The notes under the pieces are model-generated. The model was not told the origin of the DNA and made no database searches. It was given only the letters and a program-made list of their open reading frames with translations. Position numbers and translations under genes: made by a program. From Clostridia bacterium (GTDB lineage: Bacteria; Bacillota; Clostridia; Lachnospirales; Lachnospiraceae), in NCBI GenBank assembly GCA_910575245.1, contig CAJTEN010000005.1:124001-188000 (forward strand): DNA of 64,000 bases. Reading direction: 5' to 3'. Below are positions 54,863 to 63,027 of this stretch, one piece after another (positions within the stretch are counted from its first letter, which is position 1; each line of letters begins with the position of its first letter).

Positions 54863-55731
54863 ATGCAGGAAGCTGTTGCGAAGCATGAAGAGGTTGTATA
54901 TTCCAAATATGAACTGGTGCGTGTAGTCAATCATGACCGGGAAAGCAGTATTGCAGGCAAGCTTGCTTTTTTAAATCATTGGCATGAAGAACTGGAGATT
55001 ACTTATAATATAAATGGAAGGGGATTATATTATATAGATGGCTGTCGGATTCAGGGAGAAACCGGTAGGCTGATTGTGATCAATCAGAGAGTGTCCACAG
55101 AATAGAGCCGGATTTTTCCTCAATGGGCGATGGTATTCATGCAGTTACCGTGCTGCTGCATCCGAAGTTCCTTGAAGAGAATTTTCCGAAATATAAGGAA
55201 TTCTTGTTTGCCAATGATAAGCGGCAGACGCGCACGGAGATACAGGACATCATGATGAAGCTTTCAGAATGCGGACTGCGGGAAGAGATCCGTCCTCATG
55301 AGTATCCTTTTTATGTGAAAGGGCTTCTGTTGCAGCTTCTGTACTATATGCAGGAAGAGGGAATGATCCGGAGGGATGAGGCGTTCAGTACGGAGCAGTG
55401 TGCCAGTATCGCGAATCTGAAGAAGATATTATCCTATGTGGAGGAGCATTACAGTGAGCCGATCTTTCAGGCGGACGTGGCCGAGCGATTTCACTTCACC
55501 CAGCAGTATTTCTCAAGATACTTTAAGAAGAATACCGGAATTACCTTCACGGAGTATGTGATGCGTTATCGGATCCAGCAGGCGAGAAAGAGCCTGGTAG
55601 AGAGTGATAAGCGGATCCTGGATATTGCTTTGGAGAATGGATTTACCGATGAGCGGCGGTTTATTACCACATTCAAAAAGTTCTATCAGGAAACGCCTTT
55701 CCAGTACCGGAAAAAACTGATTTCTTCGTGA
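54863..55731 (+). pseudogene. AraC family regulator with a one-base frameshift
   Basis: The first frame gives a cupin-like sensor: NHWHEELEITYNINGRGLYY and GETGRLIVINQ, then stops at 55105. The other frame, read back from 55123, gives ESVHRIEPDFSSMGDGIHAV and carries on to a complete AraC DNA-binding domain (FHFTQQYFSRYFKKNTGITF; ALENGFTDERRFITTFKKF). Adding one T near 55084 (INSESVH) repairs it to about 290 residues. It lies before an MFS symporter and esterase, which it probably regulated. Could also be a sequencing error. Confidence 0.8.
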
Positions 55732-55897
55732 ATCTGTACAAAAATCCTGCCAGAGTAGAGATGTGGATGCATAAAATGAAAGAAGGAAAAGAGCAAAAAG
55801 ATAAAAAATAGTAATTTTTGTACAATAGACGGCAAGCGATGCAGGTTCTTCTTGTTTATAATATTTTTATAAATAATATTGCAATACTTTATAAAAA

Positions 55898-57184
55898 ATG
55901 TGTGAGGGTGCCATGGCAAGTTCCTTTCTGACAGCCTACTATACGGATACCGTAGGGCTGGCGGCACTGGCGGTGGGCACGATGATGCTGGTTGCCCGTA
56001 TCTTTGATGGTGTGACTGATCTGGTCATGGGAGCCATTGTCGACAAGACGAAAAGTAAATATGGGAAGGCACGTCCGTGGGTTCTCTGGACGGCGCCGTT
56101 TATGTGTATCGGACTGATTGCCATGTTTTCTGTCCCGCAAGGCTTAAGTCAGTCCCAGGGTCTTATCTACGCTTATATTTCTTACATATTCATGAACTGT
56201 ATCGTGTATACGGCTAACAACCTGCCTTATAATGCGCTGTTGTCCCGTATGACATTGAATGTACAGGACCGTGCACAGACAGCTTCACTGCGGTTTATCA
56301 TGACGCAGATCACTTCGATGATTATCAGCGCGGTTACCGCGAATCTGGTGATGACATTGGGCTGGTTCTGGTTGTCTGTAATCTACGGCATCATCGAGAT
56401 GATTATGTTGTTAGCCTGCTTTGTAGGATGTAAAGAGCATGTCGGGGAGGACTCTGGCAGCGGTAATATCAAGGTGGAGAATGTACCGCTGAAGACCGCT
56501 CTTCCGGCACTTATGAAGAACCAGTATTTCTTCCTGCAGGCGCTGCTGTTCCTGTTTTTGTATATCAATACCGTCTGCATCGGCGCTATGGGTGTATATT
56601 TCTGTATCAATGTTTTGGGAAGCATGGCGGTTTTTACTTTCATGTCCATGGCACAGACGATCCCGGCTGTTATTGCCAATCTGGTGAATCCGTCTCTGGT
56701 GAAGAAATTCGGAAAGCGCAAGGTTATGATGATCGGCAGCGTACTTATGATCGTCGGCAGCTGCGTGATCGGGCTGGCTGGTACAAGCGTACCGATGATT
56801 ATTGTCGGCATTGCGATCAAGGGATTTGGTACCGGACCTATCATGTCGGGTGTGTTTGCCATGACGGCCGATGTTGTTGACTATGGCGAGTGGAAGACCG
56901 GCGTCCGTTCGGAAGGTCTGGTAAACAGCTGTACTTCTTTCGGTATGAAGGTCGGTATCGGCATAGGTTCTGCGGCATGTACATGGATCCTGGCGTTCGG
57001 CGGCTATCTGGAAGGGGCGGACGTAGCTATGCAGCCTGCATCCGCAATCAGTGCGATCCGTTTTGGATATGGTTATTTTGGAGCGATTATGGCAGCGGTT
57101 TGTCTGTTGCTTGTCTTCCTGCTGAACATTGATAAGAATATCGATAAGATTCAGGCTGACCTGCAGGCAAAGCATAATGCATGA
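55898..57184 (+). CDS. GPH-type MFS sugar symporter, N-terminus shortened
   Basis: The 428-residue protein has 11 or so spans and MFS_2 (glycoside-pentoside-hexuronide cation symporter) motifs: GTMMLVARIFDGVTDLVMG near residue 26 and DKTKSKYGKARPWVLW, and late DVVDYGEWKTGVRSEG. Family members start about 25-30 residues earlier with a first half-helix; here the frame begins MCEGAMASSFLTAYYTD, mid-helix, with AT-rich non-coding DNA upstream. No strong ribosome site precedes ATG 55898; GAGGGTG serves the internal ATG 55913. Probably disabled by loss of its front, though this is not certain. Confidence 0.75.
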   Translation: MCEGAMASSFLTAYYTDTVGLAALAVGTMMLVARIFDGVTDLVMGAIVDKTKSKYGKARPWVLWTAPFMCIGLIAMFSVPQGLSQSQGLIYAYISYIFMNCIVYTANNLPYNALLSRMTLNVQDRAQTASLRFIMTQITSMIISAVTANLVMTLGWFWLSVIYGIIEMIMLLACFVGCKEHVGEDSGSGNIKVENVPLKTALPALMKNQYFFLQALLFLFLYINTVCIGAMGVYFCINVLGSMAVFTFMSMAQTIPAVIANLVNPSLVKKFGKRKVMMIGSVLMIVGSCVIGLAGTSVPMIIVGIAIKGFGTGPIMSGVFAMTADVVDYGEWKTGVRSEGLVNSCTSFGMKVGIGIGSAACTWILAFGGYLEGADVAMQPASAISAIRFGYGYFGAIMAAVCLLLVFLLNIDKNIDKIQADLQAKHNA

Positions 57185-57283
57185 TGAAATGACTGGCGGA
57201 TGCCGTCGGCCTGCCGCGGGGCTTAAGAGTACAAGGCAGATTTTGCCGTCAGGCATCTGCGCTTTTGAATAGGAGGATGACCA

Positions 57284-58174
57284 ATGTCTCAGGCAAGTGA
57301 TATGGTAAGGACTGAATTTAAGAAAGGTGACGATATCCGGGATGCAGGGTTGACAACTCCCGAGGATATCATACGGTATGATGATATTGTCTATGGGGAA
57401 GATCCCAAATGGCAGTCGCTGGATGTATACCGTCCGAAGAGTGCGGAGGGAAAGAAGCTTCCGGTGATCGTCAGTGTGCACGGCGGCGGCTGGGTATACG
57501 GGGATAAGGAACGTTACCAGTTCTATTGCATGAATCTGGCACAGAGGGGATTCGCAGTAGTGAATTATACATACCGCCTTGCACCGGAGTATAAGTATCC
57601 CTCTTCTCTGGAAGATACCAACAGTGTATTTACATGGATTCTGGCACATGGTGGCGAGTACGGATTCGATACGGCACACATTTTCGGTGTCGGGGATTCC
57701 GCAGGTGGACATAATCTGGGGTTATATGCGGGGATTTGTACGAACCCTCAGTATGCGGCCGGGTACGGATTTAAGACGCCGGAAGGATTTGCACCTACAG
57801 CGATTGGCCTGCACTGCGGAGCGTACAGGATCGAAATTGGGCAGGAAGGCAACACGGATGATTTGACACAGCGCCTGATGGCGGATTTCCTGCCGGAGAA
57901 GGGTACGGAGAAAGAACTGGAGCTGATCGATGTGACGAAGCATATTACAGAGAAATATCCGCCCACATTTTTCATGACCTGTCCGGGAGATTTCCTGAAG
58001 AACCAGGCGCCTCTTCTGGCAGAGCAGCTGGCGGAGAAGAATGTGCCGTTCATGTACCGCATGTATGGCAGTGGGCAGAAGCCGCTGGCTCACGTTTTTC
58101 ACTGTGACATCAAGTCGGAGGATGCTAAGCTGTGCAATGATGAAGTGTGTGATTTCTTTAAGAGGTATCTATAA
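57284..58174 (+). CDS. Alpha/beta hydrolase of the HSL/acetyl-esterase group
   Basis: The 296-residue cytoplasmic enzyme has the oxyanion motif VSVHGGGWVYGDK near residue 65, nucleophile Ser139 in GVGDSAGGHNLG, an acid in TCPGDFLKNQ near residue 231, and a catalytic His in PLAHVFHCD near residue 271. All triad members are present. Such enzymes remove acetyl groups from sugars or act on small esters. It follows the MFS symporter by 99 nt with AGGAGG before the start, suggesting uptake plus deacetylation of a glycoside. Confidence 0.87.
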   Translation: MSQASDMVRTEFKKGDDIRDAGLTTPEDIIRYDDIVYGEDPKWQSLDVYRPKSAEGKKLPVIVSVHGGGWVYGDKERYQFYCMNLAQRGFAVVNYTYRLAPEYKYPSSLEDTNSVFTWILAHGGEYGFDTAHIFGVGDSAGGHNLGLYAGICTNPQYAAGYGFKTPEGFAPTAIGLHCGAYRIEIGQEGNTDDLTQRLMADFLPEKGTEKELELIDVTKHITEKYPPTFFMTCPGDFLKNQAPLLAEQLAEKNVPFMYRMYGSGQKPLAHVFHCDIKSEDAKLCNDEVCDFFKRYL

Positions 58175-58187
58175 TAGATAAGTTATA

Positions 58188-58200
58188 GTAACAGTTCGGG
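58188..58200 (+). repeat. Solo left end of the GTAAC-type small element
   Basis: GTAACAGTTCGGG matches the terminal repeat of the element at 54259 for ten bases. No partner end or duplication was found downstream. A stretch at 58463-58487, TGTATAGTCATGAAAATATC, resembles the interior of that element (TGTATAGCATGAAAGTATCC), supporting a broken copy. Confidence 0.5.
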
Positions 58201-58243
58201 AAGGGTGCAATAGTGCGAATGCCTGAATTGCTATGGCGAAGTA

Positions 58244-58281
58244 AGCCGCAGATTGTCAGAAACTGATGCTGCGGCTTTTTT
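58244..58281 (+). terminator. Terminator downstream of the esterase
   Basis: AGCCGCAG (58244-58251) pairs with CTGCGGCT (58269-58276), followed by T6 with the last stem base. A clear Rho-independent terminator closing the symporter/esterase operon. Confidence 0.88.
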
Positions 58282-58374
58282 GCATATATGGGAAACACCA
58301 GATCTGCCGTTATCTTGCCGGACAGGCGGCGGTACGGACAGGTGCCACAGTAGTCTGTACCCGGAGGATTCCAT

Positions 58375-58446
58375 GTGGACGATGCGACACAGGAGCAGAT
58401 TCGAGAAGTAATGGAAGCAGTGAAAAAGCTGGCTGAAGCAATTTAA
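58375..58446 (+). pseudogene. Short C-terminal gene remnant
   Basis: A 23-codon open end reads VDDATQEQIREVMEAVKKLA then EAI and a stop. It has helical, protein-like composition but no start or ribosome site, and I cannot name the parent. The remaining 58447-58740 stretch shows only a decayed element interior and the AAAGGAGAG site of the next gene. Confidence 0.35.
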
Positions 58447-58740
58447 GATACTGTGATTAGGATCCTCTGTATAGTCATGAAAATATCGGATTTGTTAAAG
58501 AATTTCGGGGAGACAGGGCAGAACCATTGCCACGGTAAAGGCAAGGTTTGAGAAGAACTTGTCGTAAACGGGTAAAGAATAAAAACAGACATGGATAACA
58601 GCGAGAAATCCTCTCCCATTGGAAGAGAACGAAAGCTTCATAAATGCAGTGTTGAACGTTACTGAAAATCAGGATATACTAAAAACAGTAAGAACCTGTT
58701 GCAACGAATAACGGACAAACTGTAAAAAGGAGAGAAACGT

Positions 58741-60312
58741 ATGGGCCTTTATTTAAATCCCGGGAATCTGGAATTTGGCCGTGCACTGGCGGAGAATATT
58801 TATGTAGATAAGTCTGAACTGATTCATTATACAAATGACAGAGTCAATAAAGAAATGCGGTTTATGTGCGTCAGCCGTCCGCGGCGTTTTGGAAAGTCCA
58901 TGGCGGCCAATATGCTTACGGCATATTACAGCAGAGGATGTGATTCCGGACAGCTTTTTGCGGGGTTGAAAATTGAAAAGGATGCGTCCTTTGAGACGCA
59001 TTTGAATAAACATGATGTGATTCGGTTGGATGTGCAGAGATTTTTGTATAAAGAAGCCGACCTGGACTTTTTTATAGATAAAATACAGGAAGCTGTCTTA
59101 GAGGAACTTAAGGGAGAGTATGGATCTTATTTCGAACAGGAACTGCATGAATTGCCTGAGGCGTTGAGTAGAATTTATGCTCATACAGGAACAGGATTCA
59201 TTTTTATCATAGATGAATGGGACTGCGCCTTCAGACTGGCAAAAGGCAGGGTGGAGATTCAGCGGCAGTATCTTGATTTCCTGCGATGGATGTTCAAGGG
59301 GGCGGAATATGCAGAATTGGTGTATATGACAGGGATTCTTCCCATCAGGAAATACGGGGATCATTCCGCTATCAATATTTTCAGAGAATATTCCATGCTG
59401 AATCCGGGGCGTATGGCACCGTATTACGGATTTACGCAGGAAGAAGTAAGGACACTTTGTGAAGAAAATGGTATAGACTATTCGGAGACAGAGAAATGGT
59501 ACGACGGATATTTGTTGGGCGGCATACACATTTATAATCCTCTGTCGGTAGTTGAACTTATGGACAACGAGGAGTTTCAGAGTTATTGGACCGGCACGGA
59601 GACCTACGAGGCCTTGAAGGTTTATATTGACTTGAATTTTGACGGGTTGAAAGAATCGGTTATCGATATGATCAGCAACGGCAGGTGCCGAATTGATACC
59701 TCCACTGCCCAGAATGATATGACAACATTCAAGACCAGGGATGATGTGCTCACACTTTTGATTCATCTGGGTTATTTGACTTATGATAAGCAGACAAAGG
59801 AAGTCTTCATTCCGAATCAGGAGATAGCGCAGGAATTCGTGAGAGCAGTGAAGACTGGCGGATGGGAGGGTTTGATTCAGGCTTTGGAAGAATCCGAAGA
59901 GTTGCTTCGTAATACTTGGGAGATGAATGGTGATGCTGTTGTCGCAGCTGTTTCCAGGATTCATGACAGGACTACATCGATTCTAAAGTATAATGATGAG
60001 AAGTCCTTGAAGTGTGCGGTTCTTATGGCTTATTACAGTGCACAGGCATATTATATGCATCCGGTTCTGGAAATGCCTTCGGGAAAGGGGTTCGCCGATG
60101 TGGTGTATCTTCCAAGACGTGATGTGGCAAGACCGGCTATCGTGGTGGAACTCAAATGGAAAGGGACAGCTGAGGGAGCGGTTTCGCAGATTAAAAGGAG
60201 AGAGTATGCTTCGTGGATTGAAAATTACACAGGGGATATTCTGCTGGTAGGAATTGATTACGATGGGGAGAAAGAGCATAGCTGCCTGATTGAGAAATAT
60301 CATAAAAGCTAG
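58741..60312 (+). CDS. AAA-ATPase-like/PD-(D/E)XK nuclease protein, paralogue of the gene at 16361
   Basis: This 523-residue protein closely resembles the one at 16361: both begin with LNPGN, share SRPRRFGKSMA with the P-loop at residues 46-53, AYYSRGCDS, Walker B FIIDEWDCAF and YMTGILPIRKYGDHSA. The nuclease-like domain has GKGFADVVYLP (Asp) and IVVELKWKG (Glu-x-Lys). It ends normally at SCLIEKYHKS, without the cysteine tail of the paralogue. Start after AAAAGGAGAG. It is a single-gene unit. Family function is unproven; a role as mobile or defence nuclease has been suggested only by its fold. Confidence 0.88.
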   Translation: MGLYLNPGNLEFGRALAENIYVDKSELIHYTNDRVNKEMRFMCVSRPRRFGKSMAANMLTAYYSRGCDSGQLFAGLKIEKDASFETHLNKHDVIRLDVQRFLYKEADLDFFIDKIQEAVLEELKGEYGSYFEQELHELPEALSRIYAHTGTGFIFIIDEWDCAFRLAKGRVEIQRQYLDFLRWMFKGAEYAELVYMTGILPIRKYGDHSAINIFREYSMLNPGRMAPYYGFTQEEVRTLCEENGIDYSETEKWYDGYLLGGIHIYNPLSVVELMDNEEFQSYWTGTETYEALKVYIDLNFDGLKESVIDMISNGRCRIDTSTAQNDMTTFKTRDDVLTLLIHLGYLTYDKQTKEVFIPNQEIAQEFVRAVKTGGWEGLIQALEESEELLRNTWEMNGDAVVAAVSRIHDRTTSILKYNDEKSLKCAVLMAYYSAQAYYMHPVLEMPSGKGFADVVYLPRRDVARPAIVVELKWKGTAEGAVSQIKRREYASWIENYTGDILLVGIDYDGEKEHSCLIEKYHKS

Positions 60313-60498
60313 TATAATCCACGAGAATTACCGAGCCCTTACACGCAGGATAAATTTTCATATGCAAGGAAGCTGAATGAGGCGATGCCGGTAGCATCGT
60401 CGATTGAAGCTGACGCGGCTTAAAGAGGCTGCTTCGCAATGGGACGGATAGGTGTTACCTGAGGAGAACCTGTGCAAATATGGATGCGCACGCTTTTG
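60313..60498 (+). other. Intergenic stretch with a possible 24-codon remnant
   Basis: Codons 60349-60423 read DKFSYARKLNEAMPVASSIE then ADAA and stop, without start or ribosome site. The composition is protein-like but I cannot assign a parent. Nothing else stands out before the promoter at 60499. Confidence 0.3.
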
Positions 60499-60527
60499 TT
60501 TACATCATAACGAGGAAATGATAATAT
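60499..60527 (+). promoter_or_regulatory. Likely promoter of the prmA operon
   Basis: TTTACA (60499-60504) and TAATAT (60522-60527) with a 17-nt spacer, about 100 nt before prmA. Confidence 0.6.
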
Positions 60528-60630
60528 ATAGAAGGTGTTTTTTTGCTTCGCGGTACAATATCTTTAAGAGGTTTTACATGGCGATAAGATACTTGGGATC
60601 ACTTTTAAGTGGAAATTGAGGTGGGATATC

Positions 60631-61662
60631 ATGAAATGGATGAAATTCAGAATTAAGACAATTACAGATGCAGAGGATATTATTATCAGTACGCTCTATG
60701 ACATAGGACTGGAAGGGGCGCAGATCGAAGACAAGATTCCGCTTACCGCCCTGGAGAAGGAGCAGATGTTTGTGGATATTCTGCCGGACGGGCCGGAGGA
60801 TGACGGCATAGCGTACCTGAGCTTTTTTGTAGAGGAGAAAGAGGACGGGAGCCTGGAAGTGAACGGTATGCCTACGGACCAGGATACCATCATCGGCCAG
60901 ATTGAGCAGGAACTGGAAGAGTTACGTCTCTTTATGGAAATTGGAGAGGGTACCATTTCGGTGAGTGAGACGGAAGATATCGACTGGATCAACAACTGGA
61001 AGCAGTATTTTCACCAGTTCTATATCGATGACCTGCTTGTAATCCCTTCCTGGGAGGAAGTGAAGGCGGAGGATAAGGATAAGAAAATACTGCATATTGA
61101 TCCGGGCACGGCTTTTGGCACGGGAATGCATGAGACGACACAGCTGTGCATCCGGCAGATTAAGAAATATCTGACGCCTGAGACAGAGCTTCTTGATGTG
61201 GGTACAGGCAGCGGCATTCTTGCCATTCTTGCCCTTATGTATGGCGCGAAGCATGCAGTCGGTACGGATTTAGATCCCTGTGCGGTGGAAGCGGTGGCGC
61301 AGAATATGGAATCCAACGGTATTGCAGAGGAGTCTTTCCGGTTGATGATCGGTAATATCATCACAGATAAGGAAGTGCAGGATCAGGTAGGGTATGAGTG
61401 CTATGATATTGTGGTTGCCAATATCCTGGCAGACGTACTGGTGCCGCTCACACCGGTCATTACCCATCAGATGAAAAAGGGCGGTATTTATATTACATCG
61501 GGTATCATCGATACGAAAGAGCAGGTAGTCAGGGAGGCCGTGGAGGCGGCGGGGCTTCAGATACTGGAGGCCACATATCAGGGAGAGTGGGTCTCGGTCA
61601 CTGCCCGCAAGCCGGATACCTGTGCTTGTGCCGATGAAGATACGGGCACCTGTAAAATATAA
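60631..61662 (+). CDS. prmA: Ribosomal protein L11 methyltransferase
   Basis: The protein is 343 residues from ATG 60631, with GAGGTG upstream. It has the N-terminal substrate-binding domain (MKFRIKTITDAEDIIISTLY), the linker IDWINNWKQYFHQFYIDD, and the AdoMet domain with DPGTAFGTGMHETT, LLDVGTGSGILAI and VVANILADVLVPL, the last holding the catalytic N(I/L)LA motif. It trimethylates L11 lysines. An unusual final tail with three cysteines (DTCACADEDTGTCK) extends past the family end. Confidence 0.94.
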   Translation: MKWMKFRIKTITDAEDIIISTLYDIGLEGAQIEDKIPLTALEKEQMFVDILPDGPEDDGIAYLSFFVEEKEDGSLEVNGMPTDQDTIIGQIEQELEELRLFMEIGEGTISVSETEDIDWINNWKQYFHQFYIDDLLVIPSWEEVKAEDKDKKILHIDPGTAFGTGMHETTQLCIRQIKKYLTPETELLDVGTGSGILAILALMYGAKHAVGTDLDPCAVEAVAQNMESNGIAEESFRLMIGNIITDKEVQDQVGYECYDIVVANILADVLVPLTPVITHQMKKGGIYITSGIIDTKEQVVREAVEAAGLQILEATYQGEWVSVTARKPDTCACADEDTGTCKI

Positions 61663-61672
61663 GAGGTGTGGA

Positions 61673-62191
61673 ATGAATAAGATAAGGAGTGCGCAGATCA
61701 GGAGTCATGTGGCAGGAATTCTGGCGGTGATGTGGATGGCTGTCATTTTTACTTTTTCTGCACAGACGAGGGAAGAATCCAGCACGGTCAGTGAGAGCTT
61801 CAGCGACCGTCTGGTTAACGCGACAGGGCTGCTTTTTCATCTGCATATTGACGAGGAGAGACTGCGGGAGATAGCCAATGCGATGGAACATATTGTCCGG
61901 AAGGGAGCACATATGACGGAATATGCCATTCTGGCTGCTCTGCTGTATGTCTGGCTTGGCAGGTGGCGGCAGCAGCGTGTGCGCCGGTACGGCCTTGCCG
62001 TTATGCTGGCGGCAGTATATGCCTGCAGTGATGAAATTCATCAGCTCTTTGTAGAAGGACGGGCCGGTATGGTAAGCGATGTCCTTATCGACAGTGCGGG
62101 CGCTGTACTGGGGCTGGGGATTCTTATCCTGATCCAGAGCTTAATCGGATGGCTGTGGGAGAGGAAGAACAGGACACATGTGCACTCATAG
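61673..62191 (+). CDS. VanZ family membrane protein
   Basis: The protein is 172 residues from ATG 61673, with AGAGGTG upstream. It has four membrane spans and VanZ landmarks: VIFTFSAQTREESS near residue 23, RKGAHMTEYAILAALLY near residue 75 and YACSDEIHQLFVEGRAGMVSDVLIDSAG near residue 114 (ends YACSDEIHQ and DVLIDSAG). VanZ relatives are linked to teicoplanin resistance in one operon, but most family members are of unknown role. It sits between prmA and rsmE. Confidence 0.87.
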   Translation: MNKIRSAQIRSHVAGILAVMWMAVIFTFSAQTREESSTVSESFSDRLVNATGLLFHLHIDEERLREIANAMEHIVRKGAHMTEYAILAALLYVWLGRWRQQRVRRYGLAVMLAAVYACSDEIHQLFVEGRAGMVSDVLIDSAGAVLGLGILILIQSLIGWLWERKNRTHVHS

Positions 62192-62218
62192 CAAAGCGGC
62201 AGCGCCATAGGAGGAGTT

Positions 62219-62959
62219 ATGTACCAGTTTTTCGTAGAACCGGGACAGATACAGGACGGAAAGATTATTATCACAGGCGGTGATGTGAACCATATACGCA
62301 ATGTACTGCGCATGAAACCAGGAGAGGAGATTGCGGTCAGCAACGGCATCGACGGCAGGGAGTACCGGTGCGGGATAGAAACTTTTACAGAGAATGAGGT
62401 GATCTGCAGTCTGCGTTTCATCAAGGAAGATGCGGTGGAACTGCCTGCCAGGATTTATCTTTTCCAGGGACTTCCCAAGGCGGACAAGATGGAATTGATT
62501 GTACAGAAGGCAGTGGAGCTGGGCGTGTATGAGGTGATTCCGGTAACGGTCAGGCGCTGCGTGGTGAAACTGGATGGGAAGAAAGCGGCAGGCAAGGTTG
62601 GCAGATGGCAGGGAATCGCGGAGGCTGCCGCCAAGCAGAGTAAGCGGGGTATCATCCCGCAGGTGCATTCTGTCATGGGAATGCGGGAAGCTGTCGAATA
62701 CGCCAGCGGGATGGAGGTTAAACTGATCCCTTACGAGCTGGCTGAGGATATGCGGCGCACAAGGGAGATTATAGAGGCTGTGGGACCGGGAGCGGATATC
62801 GCGGTTTTTATAGGGCCTGAAGGCGGATTCGAACCGGGGGAGATTCAGATGGCGCTGGAGGCCGGAATAGAACCTGTGACGCTGGGCAGGCGCATTCTGC
62901 GGACGGAGACGGCAGGACTTACTGTGCTGTCGTGGCTGATGTATCATTTGGAATCCTGA
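62219..62959 (+). CDS. rsmE: 16S rRNA (uracil1498-N3)-methyltransferase
   Basis: The 246-residue SPOUT methyltransferase has an N-terminal PUA-like domain (HIRNVLRMKPGEEIAVSNG), then the knot domain with LPKADKMELIVQKAVELGV, AEAAAKQSKRGIIP and the AdoMet-binding GPEGGFEPGEI and TLGRRILRTETA. All family motifs are intact. It modifies the decoding centre of the small ribosomal subunit. Start after TAGGAGGAG. The prmA-rsmE pairing is common in Firmicutes, often near dnaJ or cysteine desulfurase genes. Confidence 0.95.
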   Translation: MYQFFVEPGQIQDGKIIITGGDVNHIRNVLRMKPGEEIAVSNGIDGREYRCGIETFTENEVICSLRFIKEDAVELPARIYLFQGLPKADKMELIVQKAVELGVYEVIPVTVRRCVVKLDGKKAAGKVGRWQGIAEAAAKQSKRGIIPQVHSVMGMREAVEYASGMEVKLIPYELAEDMRRTREIIEAVGPGADIAVFIGPEGGFEPGEIQMALEAGIEPVTLGRRILRTETAGLTVLSWLMYHLES

Positions 62960-63027
62960 CAACATATGATAAGATACAGGGATACTATTTTCCGCCAGAG
63001 ATAAGCCGAAAGAAAGGAATGACAGAA

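Noticed and set aside
56411..57712. 433-codon minus-strand frame across the symporter/esterase region
   Set aside because: It covers two real plus-strand genes and their gap; composition is that of a complementary shadow.
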